A stretch of 64,000 nt of DNA from JAJRPT01 sp965661945 (GTDB lineage Bacteria > Bacteroidota > Ignavibacteria > Kapaibacteriales > UBA2268): positions 91,957 through 155,956 of the forward strand of contig CBFIFP010000006.1 of the NCBI GenBank assembly GCA_965661945.1, read 5' to 3'. This document shows, in pieces, positions 18,726 to 26,374 of this stretch (position 1 is the stretch's first letter; each line of letters begins with the position of its first letter). The position numbers were made by a program, and so were the translations under genes. The notes below the pieces were generated by a model that was not told the origin of the DNA, searched no databases, and saw nothing but the letters and a program-made list of their open reading frames with translations.

Positions 18726-19661
18726 ATGTCAAATTCAAGAGTAGATACCCTTAGGGCTGTTGACCCAGTGCTTTCAACAATAGCGCAATCTTATAGTAAT
18801 TCATCATTTATGAGTGAGTTATTATTCCCAAAAGTTTCTGTTTCTAAATTAAAGGGGAAAATTCCTAAATTCGGAAAAGAAGCATTTTATTTACGCGAAA
18901 TTAATCGTGCCATAGGTGCGAGTTCTAATAGAATCCCACCAGCAGATGTTGAGTTAATCGACTTTGAGACTAACGAAAGAGATGTGGAAATGGCAATTGA
19001 TTATTTGGAGCAAGAAGAATCAAGTTTTTACAGGCGTTATGAGAGCCAAGTAACTAAACAACTTGTTGATACTATTGCTCTTAAAAAAGAGAAAGAAGCG
19101 GCTGATTTGGTACAAGATACTGCAAATTATAGTGCTGGAATGTTTGAAACTATTACTGCCGGAGATGCTTTCAATGATTATACTTTGAATAAAGACCCAA
19201 TCTTAAAAATCCGTAATGGAATTTCTGCTGTGCGTGCTAAAATTGGTCGCTACCCGAATACAATGTTAATTGGTGAAGCAACTTATAAAGCACTGCTAGA
19301 CCATCCAAAAATACTTGAACGCATAGAATTTAACGGAATTAAAAAAGCTAATGCTCAAATTATTAGTGATATTTGTGATATTCCAAACGTGGGTGTAGGA
19401 CTTGCTGTAAGCACAGATGATGGAACGACTTTCAGCGATATTTGGGAAGATAATATTATTCTTGCTTACGTGGATAAAAGTGAGAAAAAATCAGAGTTTA
19501 TTCCAAGTTTTGGATATACTTTCCAACGTGAAGGAATGCCACAAATCGACACATATTTTGAGAATGGTGGTAAAATAAAAATTATCAGAAATACGGATAA
19601 TTACGCTTTAAAAATAACTGCAAATGATGCTGGTTATTTAATTAAAAATACTAATCATTAA
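18726..19661 (+). CDS. Phage major capsid protein
   Basis: A 311-residue protein directly after the protease and before a cement protein. It reads as a phage coat protein: N-terminal SRVDTLRAVDPVLSTIAQ, a middle 'KKEKEAADLVQDTANY' helix, the 'IRAKIGRYPNTMLIGEATYKALLDHP' segment typical of capsid proteins in Mu-like phages, and a strand-rich end with FGYTFQREGMPQIDTYFENG. It should self-assemble into the shell after scaffold cleavage. Frame intact, with a GGAAAG site. Identification rests on family feel and position, so the fold should be confirmed. Confidence 0.82.
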   Translation: MSNSRVDTLRAVDPVLSTIAQSYSNSSFMSELLFPKVSVSKLKGKIPKFGKEAFYLREINRAIGASSNRIPPADVELIDFETNERDVEMAIDYLEQEESSFYRRYESQVTKQLVDTIALKKEKEAADLVQDTANYSAGMFETITAGDAFNDYTLNKDPILKIRNGISAVRAKIGRYPNTMLIGEATYKALLDHPKILERIEFNGIKKANAQIISDICDIPNVGVGLAVSTDDGTTFSDIWEDNIILAYVDKSEKKSEFIPSFGYTFQREGMPQIDTYFENGGKIKIIRNTDNYALKITANDAGYLIKNTNH

Positions 19662-19682
19662 TTAAATTAAAAGGAGAACAAA

Positions 19683-20027
19683 ATGCCTGTAAATAATAAA
19701 ACATATAAACCAATTTTAAATTTAACATTGAAGGCAAATGAAGATGTGCCAGCGTTTAGATTGGTTGATTTTGATGGAAATATATCAGCTAATAATGAAA
19801 AATCTTTGGGTGTTGTGGATATAGAATACAAAACTGGCGATGAAATGTCAGTAATCGCTCTGGGAACTGCAACCGTTGAAACCTTAGGAGCAATTACAAA
19901 AGGAACAGATGTGGCTTCGGCGGCAGACGGAAAAGCTCGCACCGCGACGCCAGGTGAAAAAATCATAGGTCGTGCATTAGATACCTGCACAGGTGCCGAT
20001 TTTATAAGAATATTACTGGTGCCGTAA
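19683..20027 (+). CDS. Phage capsid cement / DUF2190-like protein
   Basis: 114 residues, beta-rich and small, starting after AAAAGGAGAAC. The LKANEDVPAFRLVDFDGN, SLGVVDIEYKTGDEMSVIALGTATVE and IIGRALDTCTGADFIRILL blocks resemble capsid-stabilising (decoration) proteins of the DUF2190 type found beside major capsid genes. It probably trims the outer capsid surface. Its stop overlaps the start of the next gene (TAATG at 20025-20029), indicating translational coupling. Confidence 0.7.
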   Translation: MPVNNKTYKPILNLTLKANEDVPAFRLVDFDGNISANNEKSLGVVDIEYKTGDEMSVIALGTATVETLGAITKGTDVASAADGKARTATPGEKIIGRALDTCTGADFIRILLVP

Positions 20028-20440
20028 TGTATATCAGTAATTTTGAATTAGTTGACGAGCTGACTCATCAAGGGTTGGCTCTGTTGACCGGTGACCCAAC
20101 AGGAATAGTAGTTAATCAACAAAAAGTTGACGCGGCAATAAGAATGGCGAGTAATTTAATTGATACTTATTGCTATCCAAGGTATGACGTCCCGCTTGCT
20201 CCACCACCGAATATTATAATTGTTATCTGTATATCTCTTACTATATATAATTTATATATGTTCGAGAAAAGAGAAGATATAATATCTTCGACAGTGATAT
20301 ATAGGAAACTTGACGCAGTACAACTATTACAACAAATTATGGAAGGAAAAGTTAAACTTGATATTCCAGAGAGAGGAAGTCAATATAAATTTATTTCTGA
20401 TAAAAAAATAATTAAAAAAGAGGACTTGGAAAATGCTTAA
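20027..20440 (+). CDS. Mu gp36-like head-tail connector protein (DUF1320)
   Basis: 137 residues; family signs are DELTHQG-like opening, 'VDAAIRMASNLIDTYCYPRYDVPLAPPPNIIIVICISLTIYNLYM' (shortened family block with the Y-x-x-P-L-x-P-P core) and a C-terminal 'QGK.kLDIPERG'-like segment. DUF1320 proteins sit at the head-tail junction in Mu-like phages. Overlaps the cement gene by 1 base and the following membrane gene by 8. Confidence 0.82.
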   Translation: MYISNFELVDELTHQGLALLTGDPTGIVVNQQKVDAAIRMASNLIDTYCYPRYDVPLAPPPNIIIVICISLTIYNLYMFEKREDIISSTVIYRKLDAVQLLQQIMEGKVKLDIPERGSQYKFISDKKIIKKEDLENA

Positions 20441-20768
20441 AAATATTGATTTATCTAGATATTATCTTGAATTATTTCAGCAGATTGAAAATGTTATTAA
20501 ATATGGATTATTAGTTTCTGCTATGGCATTATTAATTATCTTACTTAAGCCAGAAAAGAGTGAAATTAATACGATATATTTAGTTTTTATATTTGAATTT
20601 ATTTCAATTATATTATCTAAAATTGCAATTTATTTTCTTTCCGATAAAACAGAAAATTATTTTTTAAATAAAAAAGATAATATTACTAATTCTGCAATTA
20701 TTTTAGGGGTACATATATGCACAGGACTTGTTATTCTGGGCGTTTATATAGCGCAATTTTCATTTTGA
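20433..20768 (+). CDS. Small membrane protein, holin candidate
   Basis: 111 residues with three hydrophobic stretches (about 23-40, 47-70, 86-108) and charged ends, sitting directly before and overlapping an endolysin-like gene by 52 bases. This position and topology fit a class I holin, which would release the lysin at the end of infection. No sequence family was recognised, so the call is from context. Confidence 0.5.
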   Translation: MLKNIDLSRYYLELFQQIENVIKYGLLVSAMALLIILLKPEKSEINTIYLVFIFEFISIILSKIAIYFLSDKTENYFLNKKDNITNSAIILGVHICTGLVILGVYIAQFSF

Positions 20769-21298
20769 TTTATTTATTTCTTTGCGGTTTTGTTCGTTAT
20801 GAAATTAAGTGCGAAGATAAATTAAATAAGTTATCTTATGAAATTGCTTATAGCCAAGTTGGGATTACAGAAAATATAAATAACAGCGGTGAAGTAGAGA
20901 AATACATGAACTCTGTAGGACTCGGAAAGGGTTATCCTTACTGTATGGCTGGTCATTACTGGGCTTTTGATTCTGCCTCCATAAAATTAAATTTATTAAA
21001 CCCTTTATTAAAAACAGGGAGTTCATCTGCACAATTTAATTATTTAAAAAATAAAGGTATAAAATCTAATTTTAATTTGAATAAATATGATCTTGTTTTT
21101 TGGAGACATAATAATTCATGGAAAGGACATACAGAGCGAATAATTGAAGTAGGAAAAGCTGGATATATTCGCACAATTGGATTTAATGTTAAGCACAAAA
21201 ACAAGGAAGGTGTTTTTATTAAAACAAGGAATATTTTCCATTTAATTGGACGACTTAAATTTATAGGAGCAATAGGTTTTTATGAAAAGAATAATTAA
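20717..21298 (+). CDS. Endolysin-like peptidoglycan hydrolase (CHAP/NlpC-type candidate)
   Basis: 193 residues. After an N-terminal hydrophobic anchor or signal (about 10-28) comes YEIAYSQVGITENINNSG, then GKGYPYCMAGHYWAFDSAS with a Cys in the place of the thiol nucleophile of CHAP-like lysins, and GHTERIIEVGKAGYIRTIGFN with a candidate catalytic His. The pattern 'SQVG..E..NNSG' then 'PYC' then 'GH...I' is common in phage amidases/endopeptidases of this type. It starts inside the holin-like gene behind AGGGGT. Which wall bond is cut cannot be told. Confidence 0.6.
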   Translation: MHRTCYSGRLYSAIFILIYLFLCGFVRYEIKCEDKLNKLSYEIAYSQVGITENINNSGEVEKYMNSVGLGKGYPYCMAGHYWAFDSASIKLNLLNPLLKTGSSSAQFNYLKNKGIKSNFNLNKYDLVFWRHNNSWKGHTERIIEVGKAGYIRTIGFNVKHKNKEGVFIKTRNIFHLIGRLKFIGAIGFYEKNN

Positions 21299-21620
21299 TC
21301 TTGATGTTACAAGTAATGCGGAATTTTTAATTAATTGTGCTATTGATAAAATTAGTAATTTCGGTAAGGAACTTGAGATTTTATACTTGGAAATAGTATG
21401 GGAATCCCTAACTGGAACGCATAACGGCACAATTAAAATATCAAATATAAGTAACTACGCAGAAACGGAAATTGAAACAATTAATATTAATAACTCCGAT
21501 GATTCTAAAATTGTTTTTCTATTAAATTATCTTGGAAAAATAAAAATAGAATATACTGCAAATTTAATTGCATCAGGAGAAATTAAATTAATTATTTATT
21601 GGAGAAAAAAATGCAATTAA
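21282..21620 (+). CDS. Phage cassette protein of unknown function
   Basis: 112 residues, strand-rich (LYLEIVWESLTGTHNGTIKI, ETININNSDDSKIVFLLNYLGKIKIEY), ending IYWRKKCN. It resembles small beta-sandwich phage proteins but matches no family I know. It overlaps the endolysin-like gene by 17 bases and the next gene by 10, so it belongs to the same transcription unit. Confidence 0.45.
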   Translation: MKRIINLDVTSNAEFLINCAIDKISNFGKELEILYLEIVWESLTGTHNGTIKISNISNYAETEIETININNSDDSKIVFLLNYLGKIKIEYTANLIASGEIKLIIYWRKKCN

Positions 21621-22024
21621 AATTAATATTATTTATTGCTTTTGTTTTAATTATTTTATCTTTTTATTCTGGTTATAATTTAAAAAAAGATAATTTAATT
21701 ATTGAAAATAACGTTGACACTATTTTTGAATTAAAAATAGATACTTTATTTATTAAAAAAAAAGCAAAAATAATATATATGAAAGACACAATTATTCTTA
21801 CAAAACCATTTGATGCTGAGATTGATACGACGATTAATAATAATTTAATTAAAATTAATTATTCATTCCCAGAAAACATAATTAAATTTAATTTGATTAG
21901 ACAAGATTCTTTAATTACTTTACATAGAATAAAAGTAATAAAAGAAAACAAAAAAGAATGTTTTTTATATGGGTATCTCACTGGTATTGCAACAAGTGGG
22001 CTACTCATATATCTTTTAAAATAG
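21611..22024 (+). CDS. Small phage-cassette membrane protein, possible spanin-like
   Basis: I start at the ATG at 21611, 6 nt after GGAG, instead of an in-frame TTG at 21599. The 137-residue product has an N-terminal membrane helix (about 3-20), a charged strand-rich middle with repeated 'DTI...KID.L' patterns, and a second hydrophobic segment at the C-terminus (GYLTGIATSGLLIYLLK). Position after the lysin and the N-terminal anchor would suit a spanin, but the second helix is unusual for one. Function open. Confidence 0.45.
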   Translation: MQLKLILFIAFVLIILSFYSGYNLKKDNLIIENNVDTIFELKIDTLFIKKKAKIIYMKDTIILTKPFDAEIDTTINNNLIKINYSFPENIIKFNLIRQDSLITLHRIKVIKENKKECFLYGYLTGIATSGLLIYLLK

Positions 22025-22031
22025 AAAAAAA

Positions 22032-23084
22032 ATGAAAAAAATAAACGAAACTTATTTCGACAAAATAAATAATTATATCCCTAATATAAATGAATTTTTA
22101 TCGTACGATAAAATTAGGGAATTACGGAAATTAACTCAAGACCCACATATTTGGTCTTGCATTCAATCAAGAAAATCAGGACTTTTATCGCTTGATTTTC
22201 AATTTGAAACAAATAAAATAAATTATTTTGAAAATATTGATGTTCATAATTTAATGTCTAATATTTTAGATTGTTTATTTTATGGTTTCCAAGCATTTGA
22301 AATTATATGGGATTGGAAGGGCTATTATTACCCAAAAGCGATAATCCCACTTCCACAAGAAATATTTAAAAAAGATTTTAATAATGATTTAAAAATTATT
22401 GTAAATGGTTTTCCGAAAGAAATAAATAAAGATAAAATAATTCTTGCAATAAATGAGCGCTCTTTTGTTGCACCTTTAGGAGTATCACTGCTCGAAAAAT
22501 GTTACTGGTCTGCAAAATTTAAAAACACAGGTATGCGTTTTTGGATAGATTACTTAGAGCGATTTGGTATGCCAATGATTATCGGAAAGATGAACCGCAT
22601 CTCCACCGATGCCGAAATGGAAAAACTAATGAACGATTTGTACAATATGGCGGGTAACAATATTCTGGTAAGTCCGAAAGATTTCGACGTGGAGTATCGC
22701 GAATCGCAAAGGCAAGAAGCAGTTGAGATATTCTCGCAAATGATTGAACTCTGCAATGCGGAAATATCAAAAACAATACTTTCACAAACGCTTACAACAG
22801 AAATAAAACAAGGTTCACTTGCCGCCGCTGAAACGCATTTAAAAGTCCGCAAAGAAATTATAGAATCGGATGCGCGACTTGTAACATACTTTATGAATGA
22901 TTTAATCAAATTAATAAGTAAAGTAAATAAACAAGACATCGGTATAAATTTCCAAATAATAATAAACAATGAAGATAAAAAAGACTTACTTGAAAGAGAC
23001 ATCGCTTTATCCAAAATCGGCGTAAAATTCTCAAAAAAATACTGGGTGAAGCAGTATCAATACTTGGAGGAGGATTTGGAGTGA
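22032..23084 (+). CDS. Mu gp29-like portal protein (DUF935)
   Basis: 350 residues. Family features: PHIWSCIQSRKSGLLSLDF near the N-terminus, GFQAFEIIWDW, FVAPLGVSLLEKCYWSAKFKNTGMRFW (in short blocks), 'YLERFGMPMIIGK' and the 'TLTTEIKQGSLAAAETHLKVRKEIIESDA' helix typical of DUF935 portals. The portal forms the DNA entry ring of the capsid. It is a little short for the family, lacking some of the usual C-terminal extension. The terminase that should sit next to it is absent; no gF/gp30 or tail genes follow. Bases 22540-22880 are clearly more GC-rich than the surrounding gene ends. Confidence 0.88.
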   Translation: MKKINETYFDKINNYIPNINEFLSYDKIRELRKLTQDPHIWSCIQSRKSGLLSLDFQFETNKINYFENIDVHNLMSNILDCLFYGFQAFEIIWDWKGYYYPKAIIPLPQEIFKKDFNNDLKIIVNGFPKEINKDKIILAINERSFVAPLGVSLLEKCYWSAKFKNTGMRFWIDYLERFGMPMIIGKMNRISTDAEMEKLMNDLYNMAGNNILVSPKDFDVEYRESQRQEAVEIFSQMIELCNAEISKTILSQTLTTEIKQGSLAAAETHLKVRKEIIESDARLVTYFMNDLIKLISKVNKQDIGINFQIIINNEDKKDLLERDIALSKIGVKFSKKYWVKQYQYLEEDLE

Positions 23085-23106
23085 TTCTGAATACTATCGA
23101 TATAAT

Positions 23107-23136
23107 TTGTATTTAATTAATTTTTTATTATTTTTG
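23107..23136 (+). promoter_or_regulatory. Bacteroidota-type promoter of the IgGFc-domain gene
   Basis: TTG (23107-23109), exactly 19 bases, then TATTTTTG (23129-23136), an ideal -33/-7 pair for the Bacteroidota primary sigma factor. Transcription would start near 23142 with a leader of about 77 nt. That leader contains an inverted repeat ATCCAAAA...TTTTGGAT. Confidence 0.65.
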
Positions 23137-23219
23137 TAGTTAGGGTTCATCCAAAAAATAATAATATTTTATAATTACTTTTGGATAATCTATTTATAAA
23201 TCTCATAAAGTGAGGCGTT

Positions 23220-26033
23220 ATGAAATATATTTACTTATTATTACTTTCATTTTCTATAGTTTTCAGTGCAGAAAATCCCGAAGACAACGTATTAAGTGAA
23301 TCCCAATTGCAAAGCTTTTTTAGCGGTCCAAGTAATGTTGGAAAAGATTTTTGGATTACAATTCCTCCACCTTATTTAGAATCTCCAACTCCCTCAAACT
23401 TTATGAGAATTATTGTTGGTTCTTCAAAGGATGCTAATGTTAGATTAACTAACGGGTCAGGACTTGATAAATCAATGATAGTGCCAGCTGGAAGTACCAA
23501 ATCATTTGAGGTAACACCAAGTGAAGCACAAGCTTATGTGCATTATGTTAATGATCAGTTTGGCAAACCAGCCCAAGTATGGAAAGATAAAGCACTTAAT
23601 ATTTCTTCAGATGAGGCTATTATTGTCTATGTTGTAGTTAGATACAGCTATACAACTGATGGATACCTCGCTATTCCAGTTGATGGATTAGGAAAAAAAT
23701 ATATTGCTACAAATTATGATGCAAGAGAGTATAATACCGGGAGTCTTCCTAATATGCTTTGCATTGTATCTCCTTATGATAATACAAATGTAAAATTCAC
23801 TCTTGGTGGTGGAGCTGCGGCAGATGCTCAGGTTAAAATCAATGGCGGTAAAATATTAAATTCTGGCGAATCAAATGAATTTACTATGAATCAAGGTGAT
23901 GTTTTAGTTTTATCAAATGTTGGACCAGATGAAACACTTTCTGGTTCATTAATTGAATCGGATAATGATATTGCTGTATTTTCTGCAAACTATTGTGCTG
24001 ATATTCCTCTTAGAGTAAGAGCATGTGATTATATTGTAGAACAAGATTTACCTATGGAAACATGGGGGCAAATATATGGTATTCCAAGTTTTTCTTATAG
24101 AGATAAATCATCAATTTTAAGAGTTTTTGCTAAAGAAGATAATACTACACTTTATAGAAATGGTCAAGAATTATTTTATTTTGTAAAAGGTCTTGAAGTA
24201 AGTGGTGGTGTTCAAAATGAATCATGGTTTGAAGGTAGAATATGGCCTGTAGGTATTAACCCTAAACCAGCTATTTATTCAGCTGATAAACCAATTTATA
24301 TCTCATTATATAATCCTGCTTCTCAAGATGATGGCAAACCATCTGACCCATTCTCTATGATAATCACACCAGTAGAGCAGTACCAAAACGAAATACTATA
24401 TTCAACTCCATCGGCTGCTGGTGGACAAGATTTTAAAGAACATTACCTAAATTTAATTTTTGAATGTGATGATAATGGATTTGTTCCTGATGATATGATG
24501 TTTGGCATAGTTAAAAATGATACAACAGAATGGGTTTCTGTTAGAGAACAATTTGGTGCATCAGCTGAGATAATATTCGAAATTGGCTCTGGAGATGATA
24601 AAAATGATTTTATTAATTCTGATTTCTATGCTAAGAAATTTGCTCATAAAGAATTAAGTTTGCCAGGCGAAGGTGTTTATAAATTGAAATCATCTAGTTT
24701 CTTTTCAGCATTTTCTTCAGGGTTTGATAATTATGATACTTATGGATTCCCTACTACTGGTATGTTTAAATTTGATTCTGAAGACTTATCTCAACCAGTT
24801 GTAAATAAAATTATAGATTGTAATGGTAATGTAAATGGCGATGCTTTTGATGTTGGAGAAAATGAAGATGATTATGTAGGGCTTTCAACTCCAAAAGTTG
24901 ATTTTAGTAATTCTTCTAATTTCTCAAATATTTATTATCAACAAGAAAACTTCAAACCAGGTCAAAAATCAATTGACTGGACAATGAATGTAATTGATAA
25001 AGAAAAACCTGCAACGGCAGTAGTTTATTTTTCTGATAGAAGTGGAAACTATGTATCAGAAACTATAGAATATTTTCCAAGCGGAATCAGTATTCCTAAG
25101 CCAGAAATAGCTTATGAAGGTAACTTATATTTATGTGATGAAAATAGCAATCTTACATTATCTATAGAAAATAAGGATTATTCAAGAATTGAATGGTCGA
25201 ATGGAGAAACTACAGAATCAATTCAAGTAAATAAAGCTGGTAAATACTATGTAAAAGTATTTGATGAAAATGATTGCTTTGTTACATCAGATGAATTAAA
25301 TGTATTATCTGCAAAAGAAATAAATCTTAATATTTCTAAATCAACATTAGAAGAAGTGATATGCGAAGGAGAAGAAATAACTTTAACTGCTGATGTAGAT
25401 TCTGAAGGAGAAATCACTTGGAGCAATGGTGAAACTACTAAATCAATCATAGTTAGTCAATCTGGTGAATATTATTATTCATTTAAAATGAATGATGTTG
25501 ATTGTGAATTTAATTCTGATGTTTATAACATAGAATTTACTCCACTTCCAACAAAACCAGAAATAATATATGATAATTTTACCTTAGAAGTTGAAACAAA
25601 TTCTTCAATAATTCAATGGTACATTGATGGGGTAATATCTGATGAACATAAAAATAAAAAAGTAATTGCTCCAGATAAAAACGGAAACTATTCAGTTGAG
25701 GTATTTGAGGAAACAGGGAATTGCTCAAACACTTCAGATGAATATGATGTATCTTGGATGTCCGTAGAAGAAAATATATCACAGGAAAAAATCATAATTT
25801 CGCCAAATCCAAACAATGGCAATTTCACATTAAATATAGAAACTGAGCTAACAGGACAAGTTGAATTTAATGTATTAGATTTGAATGGTAAAAAAGTATT
25901 TACCCAGAAATCATTAATAAATTCGACAAACTATTCAAAGAACTTCAAACTACCTGAATTATCAAAAGGCGTATATATTTTAAACATAAAGTCAAACGCA
26001 AGAGAGATAAACAAGAAGTTTATTGTAGAATGA
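23220..26033 (+). CDS. Large T9SS-secreted protein with IgGFc-binding-type N-terminal domain
   Basis: 937 residues. A signal peptide (MKYIYLLLLSFSIVFSA) is followed by a domain like the IgGFc-binding N-terminal family (PF17517): GKDFWITIPPPY, MIVPAGSTKSFEV, 'DEAIIVYVVVRYSYTTDGYLAIPVDGLGKKYIATNY' (shortened) and IVSPYDNTNV. From about 640 on, Ig-like or SprB-type repeats appear with ITLSIENKDYSRIEWSNGETT and a second WSNGETT copy about 90 residues later. The end is a canonical T9SS type A tail: IIISPNPNNGNFTLNIE ... LPELSKGVYILNIK ... KKFIVE. Likely a surface adhesin-like protein. It has its own promoter and terminator. Confidence 0.85.
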   Translation: MKYIYLLLLSFSIVFSAENPEDNVLSESQLQSFFSGPSNVGKDFWITIPPPYLESPTPSNFMRIIVGSSKDANVRLTNGSGLDKSMIVPAGSTKSFEVTPSEAQAYVHYVNDQFGKPAQVWKDKALNISSDEAIIVYVVVRYSYTTDGYLAIPVDGLGKKYIATNYDAREYNTGSLPNMLCIVSPYDNTNVKFTLGGGAAADAQVKINGGKILNSGESNEFTMNQGDVLVLSNVGPDETLSGSLIESDNDIAVFSANYCADIPLRVRACDYIVEQDLPMETWGQIYGIPSFSYRDKSSILRVFAKEDNTTLYRNGQELFYFVKGLEVSGGVQNESWFEGRIWPVGINPKPAIYSADKPIYISLYNPASQDDGKPSDPFSMIITPVEQYQNEILYSTPSAAGGQDFKEHYLNLIFECDDNGFVPDDMMFGIVKNDTTEWVSVREQFGASAEIIFEIGSGDDKNDFINSDFYAKKFAHKELSLPGEGVYKLKSSSFFSAFSSGFDNYDTYGFPTTGMFKFDSEDLSQPVVNKIIDCNGNVNGDAFDVGENEDDYVGLSTPKVDFSNSSNFSNIYYQQENFKPGQKSIDWTMNVIDKEKPATAVVYFSDRSGNYVSETIEYFPSGISIPKPEIAYEGNLYLCDENSNLTLSIENKDYSRIEWSNGETTESIQVNKAGKYYVKVFDENDCFVTSDELNVLSAKEINLNISKSTLEEVICEGEEITLTADVDSEGEITWSNGETTKSIIVSQSGEYYYSFKMNDVDCEFNSDVYNIEFTPLPTKPEIIYDNFTLEVETNSSIIQWYIDGVISDEHKNKKVIAPDKNGNYSVEVFEETGNCSNTSDEYDVSWMSVEENISQEKIIISPNPNNGNFTLNIETELTGQVEFNVLDLNGKKVFTQKSLINSTNYSKNFKLPELSKGVYILNIKSNAREINKKFIVE

Positions 26034-26374
26034 GATTAAATATCTACAAAATAATTATATTAATCCGTTGATAATCTCGACGGATTTTTTTTAATTAAGA
26101 TTAATAATCAAATGATAAATTAAATATTGATAATAAATTTTTATTTGCTAAAAATGACTTTATAGATTATTTAGATTTAGTTAATTAATCTTAACATTTC
26201 AGATTAATATAAAAATAAGGATTATAACCATGAAAAATAATATAAAGATATAAAGATGATAATTTAATCTAAAATTTTTATAAAATTAACAATTTACTTA
26301 TACCTACTTAACATTCATACCCGAATTTTGTAAATATTTAAAATACATTTTTACAAAATAGGGGTAAAAATAAA
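26034..26374. other. 341-bp intergenic region before the TonB receptor
   Basis: Contains the terminator at 26062-26093 and, just upstream of the next gene, a 9-bp inverted repeat (26326-26334 TTTTGTAAA with 26350-26358). Its loop is 15 nt and it ends 16 nt before the ATG, so it could influence translation of the receptor. No gene is seen. Confidence 0.5.
26062..26093 (+). terminator. Rho-independent terminator
   Basis: Stem AATCCGT / ACGGATT (26062-26068 with 26080-26086) followed by a T run, 28 bp after the IgGFc-domain gene. Confidence 0.85.
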
